Source: JBBSBR01 sp038251135
Lineage (GTDB): Bacteria > Patescibacteriota > Saccharimonadia > UBA4664
Length of the DNA stretch: 45,093 bases
Assembly: GCA_038251135.1 (NCBI GenBank)
Contig: JBBSBR010000006.1
Span: 1-45,093 of the forward strand
Direction: 5' to 3'
Shown here in pieces: positions 39,401 through 45,093 of the stretch. A program made the translations under genes and the position numbers. Under the pieces are notes generated by a model. It searched no databases. It was not told where the DNA came from and worked only from the letters and a program-made list of their open reading frames with translations. Every line of letters starts with the position of its first letter. The first letter of the stretch is position 1.

Positions 39401-40065
39401 CTGTATGAATCACCCATGCCGAGTCGAAGATAGGTCCGCACGACATTTCGCCCAGTATTTGCTGTAGCTACCTGCCCTAAGGTCATTAAGGGGCCGGTTA
39501 CGGTGCCATTATTATCTGCCCACTTCTGCCATAGTCCTGCGCCTGCATCAACAGTATGCCAACCGGCTGGGTTCGTCGCCGGGACGAATTGGTATACCGT
39601 ATTGTCCGATCGAAAACCAACAACTCCCGTGTCGACTTCTATCGTCATCCATACCGGGTTGACGCCTGCTTCTGTGTCTACATCATAAGTTAGAGCACTA
39701 GACGAAAAATCATTAATTGTGGTCGTGGGCTTGAATGCGAAGAGTCCCTCATCCTCAAAGTGCCCTCTAGTCGGGTCTACGGTAAGTCCAGCTTTGATAA
39801 TGCCAGCCTCACGCCCGTCATGCAGAGCTGTTGCACCCGGGGATACGTAATCGTAAGCTGATGGACCTACGTAAGCTGAAAATACCCCTCCGCCGCCGAC
39901 TGCGCCAAAGTCCGGTTGCAAGTTGCTTACATAAACGGTACTTCCTGTGGCATTCGCCACCTGCGGAATCAGCAAAGCCGACCCCATGCTGCTGAGCGTG
40001 ATTAAGATCGCGGATGTAATATTTGTAACATGCTTAAGGACATTTAGTGGCTTCACTCGGCTCAT
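36499..40065 (-). CDS. Large multi-Ig surface protein with C-terminal membrane anchor (1188 aa)
   Basis: An 1188-aa exported protein. It starts MSRVKPLNVLKHVTNITSAI with a hydrophobic core and probable cleavage after VANA-TG. Residues about 35-490 hold two jelly-roll/lectin-like beta domains (GFRSDNTVYQFVPATN...; SGWVFYNDTTDAVIT). From about 500 to 1095 lie at least five Ig/FN3-like repeats with the linker motif (D)NT-x-P and WSP or WS: DATAPTVPILTSPANNSF, LDNTKPAAPTITYPANNSF, IDNTAPVAHITSPTST, VDNTLPTVSITSPSNG, LDNTAPVV. A PVPTAT linker, then LGWWWLPILIIVLGMLWFIL and a basic RHKITR end anchor it in the membrane. ATG 40065 has AGGAG 6 nt upstream. It is probably an adhesin or host/cell-contact protein. 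Confidence 0.85.
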   Translation of the reverse strand: MSRVKPLNVLKHVTNITSAILITLSSMGSALLIPQVANATGSTVYVSNLQPDFGAVGGGGVFSAYVGPSAYDYVSPGATALHDGREAGIIKAGLTVDPTRGHFEDEGLFAFKPTTTINDFSSSALTYDVDTEAGVNPVWMTIEVDTGVVGFRSDNTVYQFVPATNPAGWHTVDAGAGLWQKWADNNGTVTGPLMTLGQVATANTGRNVVRTYLRLGMGDSYSNGGTGTIAWVDKTSLGGVNYDFVLPVVATPPGAATQTTQTVRPTDLNPSGWVFYNDTTDAVITTQSAGNYQFVADPADANQGALKLSDPANKMDVGTYMFAGTPLKDIAKIGYSSYNTSASSAKTYIQFNVDFNGSDTWQNRLTYIPATSNGAWQQNEGIQNGTGMWQWSKMSTGAASAWPDGVTTLNRSWNDIINSFPNARVRVSDGGLFVRSEAGSTNYIDNIFLATASTNVKYDFERLSTPTSLGFTNPTLACDAFTNHATVTTGWGVVPGASTYKYRSWTTAAGSPYNNETNAYQSGGITGTSLTGAFNQGEGKYSFEVQAVDVNGVTSNWSNACGVTYDATAPTVPILTSPANNSFEPTNDFYFDWNASTDASPVTYQFRSSQTLSGSALGGSIWSSGVLSTPTIHSTGASNGDWYWQVRATDAAGNQSQWSPIWKVTLDNTKPAAPTITYPANNSFIANIQKVTWSSVIDDFANPVGYIYQSSTSNVTNPDGSFVSPAFTSSILSTTQIPTLHTPEATYYIHAQAVDAAGNKSVWSPIVKTTIDNTAPVAHITSPTSTLLHGTVSVSGTVTDVNPDHYYFVIKDSHGNVVAGPGVVNQAAVSSWDWNTANVPDGVYTIDLEARDKAINKDSHSTSTLQVTVDNTLPTVSITSPSNGQVLSVNATSHLLNISGTARDDNFNYYYCYVTNAQGEVGTRDPKCVTAWSAGSLFHSAFAQTSTGTLNGHLGSVDLTGVADGSYTAHLVAHDTSGNISETSTSFTLDNTAPVVTDNFNPSLLVGDTLTLSPIVTGGIGVTYAWVASDPNLVKPPHAIFNQPTLTIGPAPKGSYTVTLTVTDQAGNSTTVTYNVAIVTPAGNVLGVGTGRGDSASLSSITSPIVLGNTIAASTPVPTATPVPTATPVPASVANNIGQVQGDSTVQVKTATAAFNPLGLGWWWLPILIIVLGMLWFILVSLRHKITR
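36680..36727 (-). repeat. 18-nt tandem repeat encoding PVPTAT units
   Basis: Two full units of 18 nt (36680-36697, 36698-36715) and a partial third encode the Pro-Val-Pro-Thr-Ala-Thr linker in the stalk of the surface protein. The repeats are diverged at synonymous positions, so they are not recent. Confidence 0.7.
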
Positions 40066-40221
40066 ATATACTCCTACATTGGATTTAATCGTATAACTCT
40101 CACGACTAATTACAAGTACTTTTTGTAAAAGTGCACGAACATTGAACAATTTCACGCCTAAATAGTCAATTTATTTTGTGCGTGCTCTAATCTGATTTGC
40201 TGGGATAAACGTTTTGAAACT

Positions 40222-40275
40222 CATATGCTCAGGGTCAACATAATATGTAGGGTTGCACAATTACTTGAGCATATG
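40222..40275. promoter_or_regulatory. Long-spaced inverted repeat upstream of the sigma-factor operon
   Basis: Perfect 10-bp arms CATATGCTCA (40222-40231) and TGAGCATATG (40266-40275), 44 bp between arm starts, about four helical turns. Both arms contain the palindrome CATATG. It lies 66 nt upstream of the sigma start. It could be a looping operator or a large RNA hairpin if transcribed. Confidence 0.5.
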
Positions 40276-40340
40276 CGGATCATGGCTCGAAGCGGCAATA
40301 CACCCCCTCGGCAATTAGGCGGGTATATAATGGGACTATC

Positions 40341-40913
40341 ATGGCAACTGATGAGCAGGCAATCACCGATGAGGAGATCGCGCGGGCGGTACAGCGCGGG
40401 CAGACTCAGCAGTTTGAGCTGCTGATGACCCGCTACCAGGCCAAATTGTTCCGGTATGCCCGATATCTGGTGCACGACGAGCAGCTGGCCGCCGACATAA
40501 CGCAGGACACGTTCATCAAATCTTACGCGAATCTGCGCAGCTTCAACGTCAGCCGCAAATTTTCATCCTGGATCTACCGGATCGCCCATAACGAAGCGAT
40601 GAACGCCGTCCGGCGCCACAAACACACCGTCTCGGAATCGGAGCTCGATGGCGCACAGGAGCTGTATGTCGTCGAATCGGGCGTCGAACAAACCATCGAC
40701 CGGCAGATTCTGCGTCATGACGTCCAGATCTGTCTGCGCGAGCTTGACGCCAAATACCGCGAGGTTCTTGTACTGTATTATTATGAACAGATGAAATACG
40801 ATCAGATTGGCGACGTATTACATATGCCGACATCCACCGTGGGGGTGCGAATCAACCGGGCCAAGGCGGCGCTGAAAAAAATATGCCTTCAGAAGGGGGT
40901 AGACTATGAGTAA
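40341..40913 (+). CDS. ECF-type sigma70 factor
   Basis: A 190-aa ECF sigma factor: region 2 (about 25-92, with FELLMTRYQAKLFRYARYLV, DITQDTFIKSYANLRSF, FSSWIYRIAHNEAMNAVRR) and region 4 (about 131-182, with LRELDAKYREVLVLYYYEQM, YDQIGDVLHMPTSTVGVRINRAKAALKK). It should direct RNA polymerase to a small regulon. A perfect TATAAT box (40326-40331) ends 9 nt before the ATG, so the mRNA is nearly leaderless. It overlaps the membrane protein at 40906 by 8 nt, which suggests that protein is its anti-sigma partner. Confidence 0.92.
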   Translation: MATDEQAITDEEIARAVQRGQTQQFELLMTRYQAKLFRYARYLVHDEQLAADITQDTFIKSYANLRSFNVSRKFSSWIYRIAHNEAMNAVRRHKHTVSESELDGAQELYVVESGVEQTIDRQILRHDVQICLRELDAKYREVLVLYYYEQMKYDQIGDVLHMPTSTVGVRINRAKAALKKICLQKGVDYE

Positions 40914-41427
40914 CATTGAACCCACCGACCTGACGACCAGCGTCATGGACAAGATTCAACGCGGCGAGGTCAAGATGCACCCGCGCTCGCACTACCTGAT
41001 CCTTGGAACCTTCGGCGTACTGGCCGGTGTAATGTTGAGTCTGGTCGCGGCCTATCTGATGAGCATTATGACCCTCTGGCTGCGTATTCAAATGGCATCC
41101 GGACCGGCCTACGGCGCCCGCCGCAACCTATCGTCCTTGATCGACCAGTTCCCCTGGTGGGCGCTGATATTGAGCGTGCTGGCGGTCATTGCCCTCGTCT
41201 TCATCGCCCACCGCTTCGGCCGGCTCTACAAACTGCGCTGGGCTTATCTGATCGCAATAACCGTGCTGATAATCGGGACCGTCGGAGCGCTGCTCTCCTA
41301 TACGCATCTCCCCTACCTGATCAACGGCCTGGGACCCAACCGGACAACCTGCGATTCGACCGTACCCGGTGACTGCGCACCCGGCAATAACTCGGGTAAC
41401 GGCGCCCACGGACAATTGCATCAATGA
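40906..41427 (+). CDS. Probable membrane anti-sigma-like protein (173 aa)
   Basis: A 173-aa protein with a cytoplasmic N-terminus (about 1-28, VMDKIQRGEVKMHPRSHY) and three transmembrane helices (about 30-52, 84-102, 114-132), ending in a Gly/Asn-rich tail with two Cys (TTCDST, GDCAPG) outside. The MDKIQRGEVKMHPRSHY element is reminiscent of the short sigma-binding tails of membrane anti-sigmas, but no zinc-binding HxxxCxxC motif is present. GAAGGGGG precedes the ATG, and the 8-nt overlap with sigma supports partnership. Role as an anti-sigma is inference from position and topology. Confidence 0.68.
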   Translation: MSNIEPTDLTTSVMDKIQRGEVKMHPRSHYLILGTFGVLAGVMLSLVAAYLMSIMTLWLRIQMASGPAYGARRNLSSLIDQFPWWALILSVLAVIALVFIAHRFGRLYKLRWAYLIAITVLIIGTVGALLSYTHLPYLINGLGPNRTTCDSTVPGDCAPGNNSGNGAHGQLHQ

Positions 41428-41449
41428 AATAATCTGACCTCTCCCCGTG

Positions 41450-41465
41450 TATTACAGCTGTAATA
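41450..41465. promoter_or_regulatory. Perfect 16-bp palindrome with TACA-N2-TGTA core
   Basis: TATTACAG / CTGTAATA, immediately upstream of the ribosome-binding site of the gene at 41482. The core TACA-GC-TGTA matches the published operator form of CopY and BlaI/MecI repressors (TACANNTGTA). No such repressor gene is in this window. Confidence 0.6.
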
Positions 41466-41481
41466 AACAAAGGAGAACATC

Positions 41482-41829
41482 ATGAAAAACACTCTAATAC
41501 TGGCCGGACTGGGCGCTTTCGGCGTCGCCGCCGCTTTCGTGGCAGGACCGGCTCTGGCCGCCACCCCGGCCGATAACGGCGCCACGTCCCCCGTCCGCTA
41601 CGGCTACGAGCGGATGCTCGAAACCAAAGCGACCGTACTAAACATGGACAAGGAGCAGCTCCGCACGCAGCTGCAGGACAAGACCATGCTGCAGGTAGCC
41701 GAGGAGAAGGGCGTTACCCAAGAGCAGCTGCAGACAGCTATGCAGGCCAACGGTGCCGGACTGAATGCCGATCACCAGGCAAACTGCGACGGTACGCCCG
41801 GTGATGCCCACCAATACGGGCGCCAGTAG
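41482..41829 (+). CDS. Secreted DUF2680-like protein (115 aa)
   Basis: A 115-aa protein with a signal peptide (MKNTLILAGLGAFGVAAAFVAGPALA, cleavage ALA-AT), an Ala-rich linker, then a repeat-like helical unit with LNMDKEQLRTQLQDKTMLQVAEEKGVTQEQLQTAM, the LGMTKEEL...GK.L..IAEEKG.S...L pattern of DUF2680. The C-terminus is hydrophilic with one Cys. AAGGAG precedes the ATG. It is the third gene after the ECF sigma and the membrane protein and lies behind the TACA-N2-TGTA palindrome, so it may be a regulon output. Function of DUF2680 is unknown. Confidence 0.72.
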   Translation: MKNTLILAGLGAFGVAAAFVAGPALAATPADNGATSPVRYGYERMLETKATVLNMDKEQLRTQLQDKTMLQVAEEKGVTQEQLQTAMQANGAGLNADHQANCDGTPGDAHQYGRQ

Positions 41830-41870
41830 CTCCGAAGCGGTCACCTTGGTTGAACCAGTCGCGAATGCTC

Positions 41871-41908
41871 CATTGATAAAACCCGGCCTATACCGGGTTT
41901 TATCAATG
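41871..41908. terminator. Strong bidirectional terminator
   Basis: Perfect 16-bp stem CATTGATAAAACCCGG / CCGGGTTTTATCAATG (41871-41886, 41893-41908), 6-nt loop, located between the DUF2680-like gene and the convergent gene at 41926-42357. The TAAAA/TTTTA segments make it work in both directions. Confidence 0.85.
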
Positions 41909-41925
41909 GCAGAGCATAGGGTGAT

Positions 41926-42357
41926 TTATTGTTCCGGGGTCTCAGAAGCGAGCTCGGAGATCTCTTTAAGCGCCCTGGTTTTCCCGGCCTCATCCTGCTC
42001 CCGGGCCGCAGCCATGACGCTATCATAGTCCGTGGCCGCGGTATAGGCGTTATTCTTGGCGTCATCAAGGGCTGTATTCACGTCGGCAATTTCACCGGTG
42101 GCTTCCTTGGCCAGAGCCTCGGGCAAGGTCGACCGACTCACGGCTTTTTGCGCGAGCTTCGTCCTTAAATTCTCATCCAGCACCGCCTTCCAGCCGGAAT
42201 CCGGTTCAGCACCACCCGTGATATTATCCCGGACCATCGCTTCATTCAGGGAATTCTCGTAAGCAATTTCTGTATTTTTGGTTCGGCCGATGTCGGGGCC
42301 ACTGGTATGTATTTCACTTTCAACCACCGGATGGTACGAAGGATCTTGTTCTGGCAT
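41926..42357 (-). CDS. Unknown soluble acidic protein (143 aa)
   Basis: A 143-aa hydrophilic protein rich in Glu, Asp, Ala and Thr, predicted helical from about residue 55 on (LRTKLAQKAVSRSTLPEALAKEATGEI... and ALKEISELASETPEQ). No family recognised; no signal peptide or transmembrane segment. AAAGG lies about 8 nt before ATG 42357, and an extended -10 (TGG TATGAT, 42382-42387) gives a transcript start close to it. It ends at the shared terminator 41871-41908. Confidence 0.65.
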   Translation of the reverse strand: MPEQDPSYHPVVESEIHTSGPDIGRTKNTEIAYENSLNEAMVRDNITGGAEPDSGWKAVLDENLRTKLAQKAVSRSTLPEALAKEATGEIADVNTALDDAKNNAYTAATDYDSVMAAAREQDEAGKTRALKEISELASETPEQ

Positions 42358-42477
42358 GATTTAACCTTTATTGATGACTCCATCATACCATCAGATTCAA
42401 CCGGGCCTAAGCGCCTCGGTCAAGTGTCGAAGGCTTACGAAAAAGCCTACTGGGCTGCATAGATATTTAAACTCTGA

Positions 42478-42508
42478 TAAAAAAAGGCTACCAGATTACT
42501 GGCAGCCT
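42478..42508 (-). terminator. Intrinsic terminator of the 721-aa/67-aa gene pair
   Basis: On the minus strand, stem AGGCTGCCAG / CTGGTAGCCT (one mismatch) with ATTA-like loop at 42485-42508, followed by seven Ts (42478-42484 as As on the plus strand). It ends the transcript of the 42533 and 42633 genes. A second small hairpin GTCC-TGA-GGAC lies at 42513-42523. Confidence 0.78.
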
Positions 42509-42532
42509 CGGGGTCCTGAGGACTGATTGGCT

Positions 42533-42736
42533 CTAGAGTGAGAGCCGGGTTCGTCCGCTGGACGATGCCTCGGGCATCGCCTGCGTGGAGCCCCCGCCGC
42601 GGGCCGGACGGCGGGCGACCGTGGGGCCGGCGTCAGGTGCGAGCTCGGGATTGCGGGCGAGAACCTCGCTCGGGGTCAAGCCGGTCGCTTCCACCATCGC
42701 ATCGATGGCCATCTGCTTCTTGTTTCGTCGAGCCAT
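42533..42736 (-). CDS. 67-aa basic protein overlapping the 721-aa gene
   Basis: A 67-aa protein, MARRNKKQMAIDAMVEATGLTP..., a basic N-terminus, a short helical segment with an LTPSEVLARNPEL turn, then an Ala/Pro/Arg-rich tail. GGAG 8 nt upstream supports ATG 42736. It overlaps the last 104 nt of the 721-aa frame in another frame on the same strand. The VEATGLTPSEVLARNPEL segment is a plausible small helical domain, but I recognise no family. Either the two genes truly overlap, or the longer frame has been extended by loss of a stop. Confidence 0.6.
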   Translation of the reverse strand: MARRNKKQMAIDAMVEATGLTPSEVLARNPELAPDAGPTVARRPARGGGSTQAMPEASSSGRTRLSL

Positions 42737-44798
42737 TTTGTGTCTCCAGTTCCGACCGCAAGCGATCGAGATAGGCCAGCTTGTTGCTGCAAGCCGGGTG
42801 AAGGAATGGCGTGGAACGAACAGCATCTTCACTGCGTTGCAACAGCGGCGAGTCCTCGGGCAAACGATCTCCCGCTAAGTCGACCGCGTCGTGCCAGTAC
42901 ATCGGGCTCGAACTGTACTCGAGAAATACGCTACCAGAAACGGCGTTGTCTGTCCAGCAACGGACTTGATTTACGACCGCCAGTGCCAGATTGTACTCCG
43001 GCAACATCACCTCGATGACCGGATGGGCAAACTGGGTGCCAAAGTCGTTTAACCTCGTCTCCCAGAGATCGCGGGCGATCTCGATGAAGAGTCCGGCAAG
43101 GCCGTTCTGTTGAGCCAAGCGGGTCGGCTCATGGTGCAAGAACGCCTCATGCTGAATGTCGAAGGAATTTCCCATCCAGGCCGGAATTCCGCCCGCCATC
43201 AAGAGCTTAAGGTCCTCTTCGGGATCGACATTACGGGGACGAGCCCGTTCGACGTCCAGGACCAATGAGACCGGCCAATCACTGACGTTGTAGTTGCCGC
43301 CGAGCGCATCGAGCTCATACAATTGCTCCATGAGCCAAAGGCCCGGTTCGGTACCTTCGAGCAGGTACATCAGCCAATCGAGATCCTCTCTGTAGGAATG
43401 TACGGGAAGGAACTTGGGCAGGCCCTGCCGATCCACCAACCGTTCCATATTCACCGGTTCGTAAACCGATTCCTGGAGCAGTTGCAGAACGGAACCGCAG
43501 GCCGTGATGCCGGCTTCGACAACCCCGAGCGTTTCACTCAACCAGCGGCGGTTAGTGCCTTGATCCGACCGTATCAGAGTCAGCCCCGGCAAGGCGTCCC
43601 TATAGCGCTCAAGTTGGTCGACCGCCTGATCTATCCCGTAGGTTTCGGCCAGCGGGGCGACATTTCTTTGATACGGATCGAGCATCAACCAGCTGCCGTC
43701 GGCCAGTTGGATAACGACCGAATAGTGGAAGTCGGCGATCTGCTCGGGGATGGTCTGAGCCGTCTCGATAGTGTGTTTGAGTTCCCGTATTTTAATAGTC
43801 TGTGGCACAAAGCCAATTTCTTTGGTTGCTTTGAGCAGGCGGCTCGCGCACTTACCTTCAAATTCCCAGCGGGCCTGGCCGTAATGCTCGATGTGCCGGC
43901 TCAACAGGTACTTCGCGCCGCTCAAACGGGCAAATCCGCACAACAGCACCCCCATACCCAAGCAATTGAGACCCTTGCCGTCGAGCTGGTTGGTTGCGAG
44001 ATTGCGCGGCAGTGAACGGCGATAGCCCAGCTCATCCATGAGTGTATCGAGCCAGAGGTAGCGCTTATCGCGCTTCGGTTCGGCCGGCAGACCGAGTTCC
44101 AGCACAGTACCCCGTTCGTCGGCGGTCACAATGTAGAACGGCACCGAAGCGCCCAGTTCATGCGGGTCGCTCAGTAACTTATCCGCTTCCTCACCGACTA
44201 TCACTGTCGGCGCAGCACCCACCAACCGTTGCCGCTCGAAATTATCGATGGCGGTTCGCAATTGCTGCTGCGTGATCGGACGCTCAGCTGCCGGTGACGT
44301 CTCGTCCTTGTCCGAGGCTTCTTCGTCCGCCTCGGCCTGATCTTCGATTGCCGATTGGTCCTTGGCAAATATCGGCAGCAGCCGGTCCAGCTCGAGCGCG
44401 AGCTTGAACTGCCCGGCCGCATCGGACGACGTCCAAGCCTCGGCCAGGGCTTTGATCTCGGCCGGCAGTACGGCGGCCGCGCTCTCGATGAGCCGGTCGC
44501 CCAGAACCTGCAGGGCGGGTTCGAACTCACCGGTGTAATCACCGGCCAGCGGGCTGGATTCACCCAAGGCGATGTCTTCGGACGTGCCGTTGAGCCAGGC
44601 GCCGAATTCGATGTGGCCGGCCGCGCGGGCGCGGCCTTCAGGACTACCTAGCGGTCGAGCAAGAGCCTCACGGTAGCGTTGCAACGCCTCCGCGTAGGCC
44701 GGCGTCTTAAGCAGGTCGGTAAGCGGCAGTCCGCAACCCTCATCACAAGCGAGGGCGATCAAATCGGAGAGTGAGTGCACCTCACACCTCGCTTTCAT
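42633..44798 (-). CDS. Large protein with a transglutaminase-like (Cys-His-Asp) core (721 aa)
   Basis: A 721-aa soluble protein that I cannot place in a named family. Its N-terminal third (1-200) is helical and acidic, with a Glu/Asp-rich linker (about 150-175). In the middle, DGKGLNCLGMGVLLCGFARLSG (Cys279), DFHYSVVIQL (His358) and GSWLMLDPYQ (Asp374) occur in the order and spacing of a transglutaminase/papain-like triad. The C-terminal region (400-680) is mixed and unknown. The last 34 residues read like the out-of-frame product of the 67-aa gene. A TTGCCT/TATAGA promoter lies upstream (44826-44854). Enzyme activity is inferred only from the motif pattern. Confidence 0.7.
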   Translation of the reverse strand: MKARCEVHSLSDLIALACDEGCGLPLTDLLKTPAYAEALQRYREALARPLGSPEGRARAAGHIEFGAWLNGTSEDIALGESSPLAGDYTGEFEPALQVLGDRLIESAAAVLPAEIKALAEAWTSSDAAGQFKLALELDRLLPIFAKDQSAIEDQAEADEEASDKDETSPAAERPITQQQLRTAIDNFERQRLVGAAPTVIVGEEADKLLSDPHELGASVPFYIVTADERGTVLELGLPAEPKRDKRYLWLDTLMDELGYRRSLPRNLATNQLDGKGLNCLGMGVLLCGFARLSGAKYLLSRHIEHYGQARWEFEGKCASRLLKATKEIGFVPQTIKIRELKHTIETAQTIPEQIADFHYSVVIQLADGSWLMLDPYQRNVAPLAETYGIDQAVDQLERYRDALPGLTLIRSDQGTNRRWLSETLGVVEAGITACGSVLQLLQESVYEPVNMERLVDRQGLPKFLPVHSYREDLDWLMYLLEGTEPGLWLMEQLYELDALGGNYNVSDWPVSLVLDVERARPRNVDPEEDLKLLMAGGIPAWMGNSFDIQHEAFLHHEPTRLAQQNGLAGLFIEIARDLWETRLNDFGTQFAHPVIEVMLPEYNLALAVVNQVRCWTDNAVSGSVFLEYSSSPMYWHDAVDLAGDRLPEDSPLLQRSEDAVRSTPFLHPACSNKLAYLDRLRSELETQNGSTKQEADGHRCDGGSDRLDPERGSRPQSRART

Positions 44799-44825
44799 GT
44801 CAAGGGACGGGAAAGTTCGATTATT

Positions 44826-44854
44826 CTATAATTTTAAACAAAAATCAAGGCAAA
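44826..44854 (-). promoter_or_regulatory. Promoter of the 721-aa gene
   Basis: Minus strand TTGCCT (44849-44854), 17 bp, TATAGA (44826-44831), about 28 nt upstream of ATG 44798. The intervening sequence is AT-rich. Confidence 0.5.
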
Positions 44855-44865
44855 TTGCCGCTTGA

Positions 44866-45093
44866 CTAGAGGACGCCAGCGACTTGCTCTTCCTTGGCCA
44901 GCTCCGACGACAGCGGGGCTGCCAGCTGAACCAGCGCCACCAGCGCCAAGGCGATACTGAGCAGATTGATAATCGGCCCGAGCAGGGCGCCCACCCCGGC
45001 GGCTGAACCGGCGGCCAGCGCCGACACCAACGGGGAGAGCAACGAGGTGCCGCAGGTGGCGCAACCGAAACCAAACACGGCCACCACCAGCGA
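44866..45093 (-). CDS. C-terminal part of a small membrane protein (partial)
   Basis: The frame is open to the window edge and ends at 44866. The 75 visible residues begin SLVVAVFGFGCATCGTSLLSPLVSAL and have two or three hydrophobic helices ending AKEEQVAGVL. The CATCG motif followed by TSLLSPLV is seen in other small membrane proteins of unknown function. A GTG at 45085-45087 could be a start, but the upstream codons continue in frame, so the gene probably begins outside the window. Confidence 0.55.
   Translation of the reverse strand, partial: SLVVAVFGFGCATCGTSLLSPLVSALAAGSAAGVGALLGPIINLLSIALALVALVQLAAPLSSELAKEEQVAGVL

Noticed and set aside
40221..40475. 84-aa minus-strand frame opposite the start of the sigma factor
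   Set aside because: Shadow of the sigma gene and the inverted repeat; no ribosome-binding site and poor composition.

Overview
The window looks like a chromosomal segment of a small-genome bacterium, most likely of the Patescibacteria/CPR and perhaps a Saccharibacteria-like lineage. This is an inference from gene style and not from a marker gene. Points in favour are many short membrane proteins, repeat-rich surface proteins with a short Trp-rich C-terminal anchor, DUF4386/DUF6326 cassettes, a FemAB-type cell-wall enzyme, no biosynthetic operons, and several promoters whose -10 box sits only 6-11 nt before the start codon. TGA is used as a normal stop (for example at 13276-13278), which argues against the UGA-recoded Gracilibacteria/Absconditabacteria. 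No rRNA, tRNA, CRISPR array, transposase or integrase was seen.

Layout. 1-600: tail of an upstream gene, then a divergent pair made of a stand-alone sigma70-region-4-like protein and a 48-aa acidic peptide. 605-5028: an AT-richer accessory island with vsr, a C5-cytosine methyltransferase, and a three-gene operon (71-aa protein, GHKL/Hsp90-fold ATPase, 216-aa unknown) behind a near-consensus promoter; it has the composition of a restriction/defence system. 5050-9450: small membrane proteins, a candidate orphan small RNA, an NYN ribonuclease and a MacB/FtsX-type ABC exporter. 9516-20990: a MarR-controlled DHA2 drug exporter, an Ig-like surface protein translationally coupled to a histidine kinase, TrhO, a DExH helicase, an MMPL transporter and a VIT-type metal transporter.

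21087-24552: a compact four-gene flavin redox operon (FNR-type reductase with membrane anchor, ApbE flavinyltransferase, ferric-reductase-type heme membrane protein, Pro-rich membrane protein). 24582-33573: a 57-aa membrane peptide, a six-hairpin glycosidase-like protein, baeRF, a DUF4386/DUF6326/DUF4386 operon, FemAB, an unusual HhH-CCA-nucleotidyltransferase fusion, a CapA-like phosphoesterase and a Crp/Fnr regulator. 33599-35425: a sulfur-handling operon (rhodanese plus beta-lactamase-fold/rhodanese fusion) whose promoter carries a 10-bp-arm palindrome and starts with a 32-codon leaderless leader ORF. 35481-36478: a DUF4118-like membrane protein and a roughly 500-nt gene-free stretch with a good promoter and a terminator (possible ncRNA).

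36499-45093: an 1188-aa multi-Ig surface protein, an ECF sigma operon (sigma, membrane protein, secreted DUF2680-like protein with a TACA-N2-TGTA operator), a hypothetical protein, a 721-aa protein with a transglutaminase-like Cys/His/Asp pattern overlapping a 67-aa gene by 104 nt, and the C-terminus of a membrane protein at the window edge.

The best candidates for a little-described system are the GHKL-ATPase/Vsr/Dcm island, the sulfur operon with its leaderless leader ORF, and the flavin operon with a signal-less ApbE and no recognisable flavinylation motif. All calls rest on reading motifs by eye; no database search was run.
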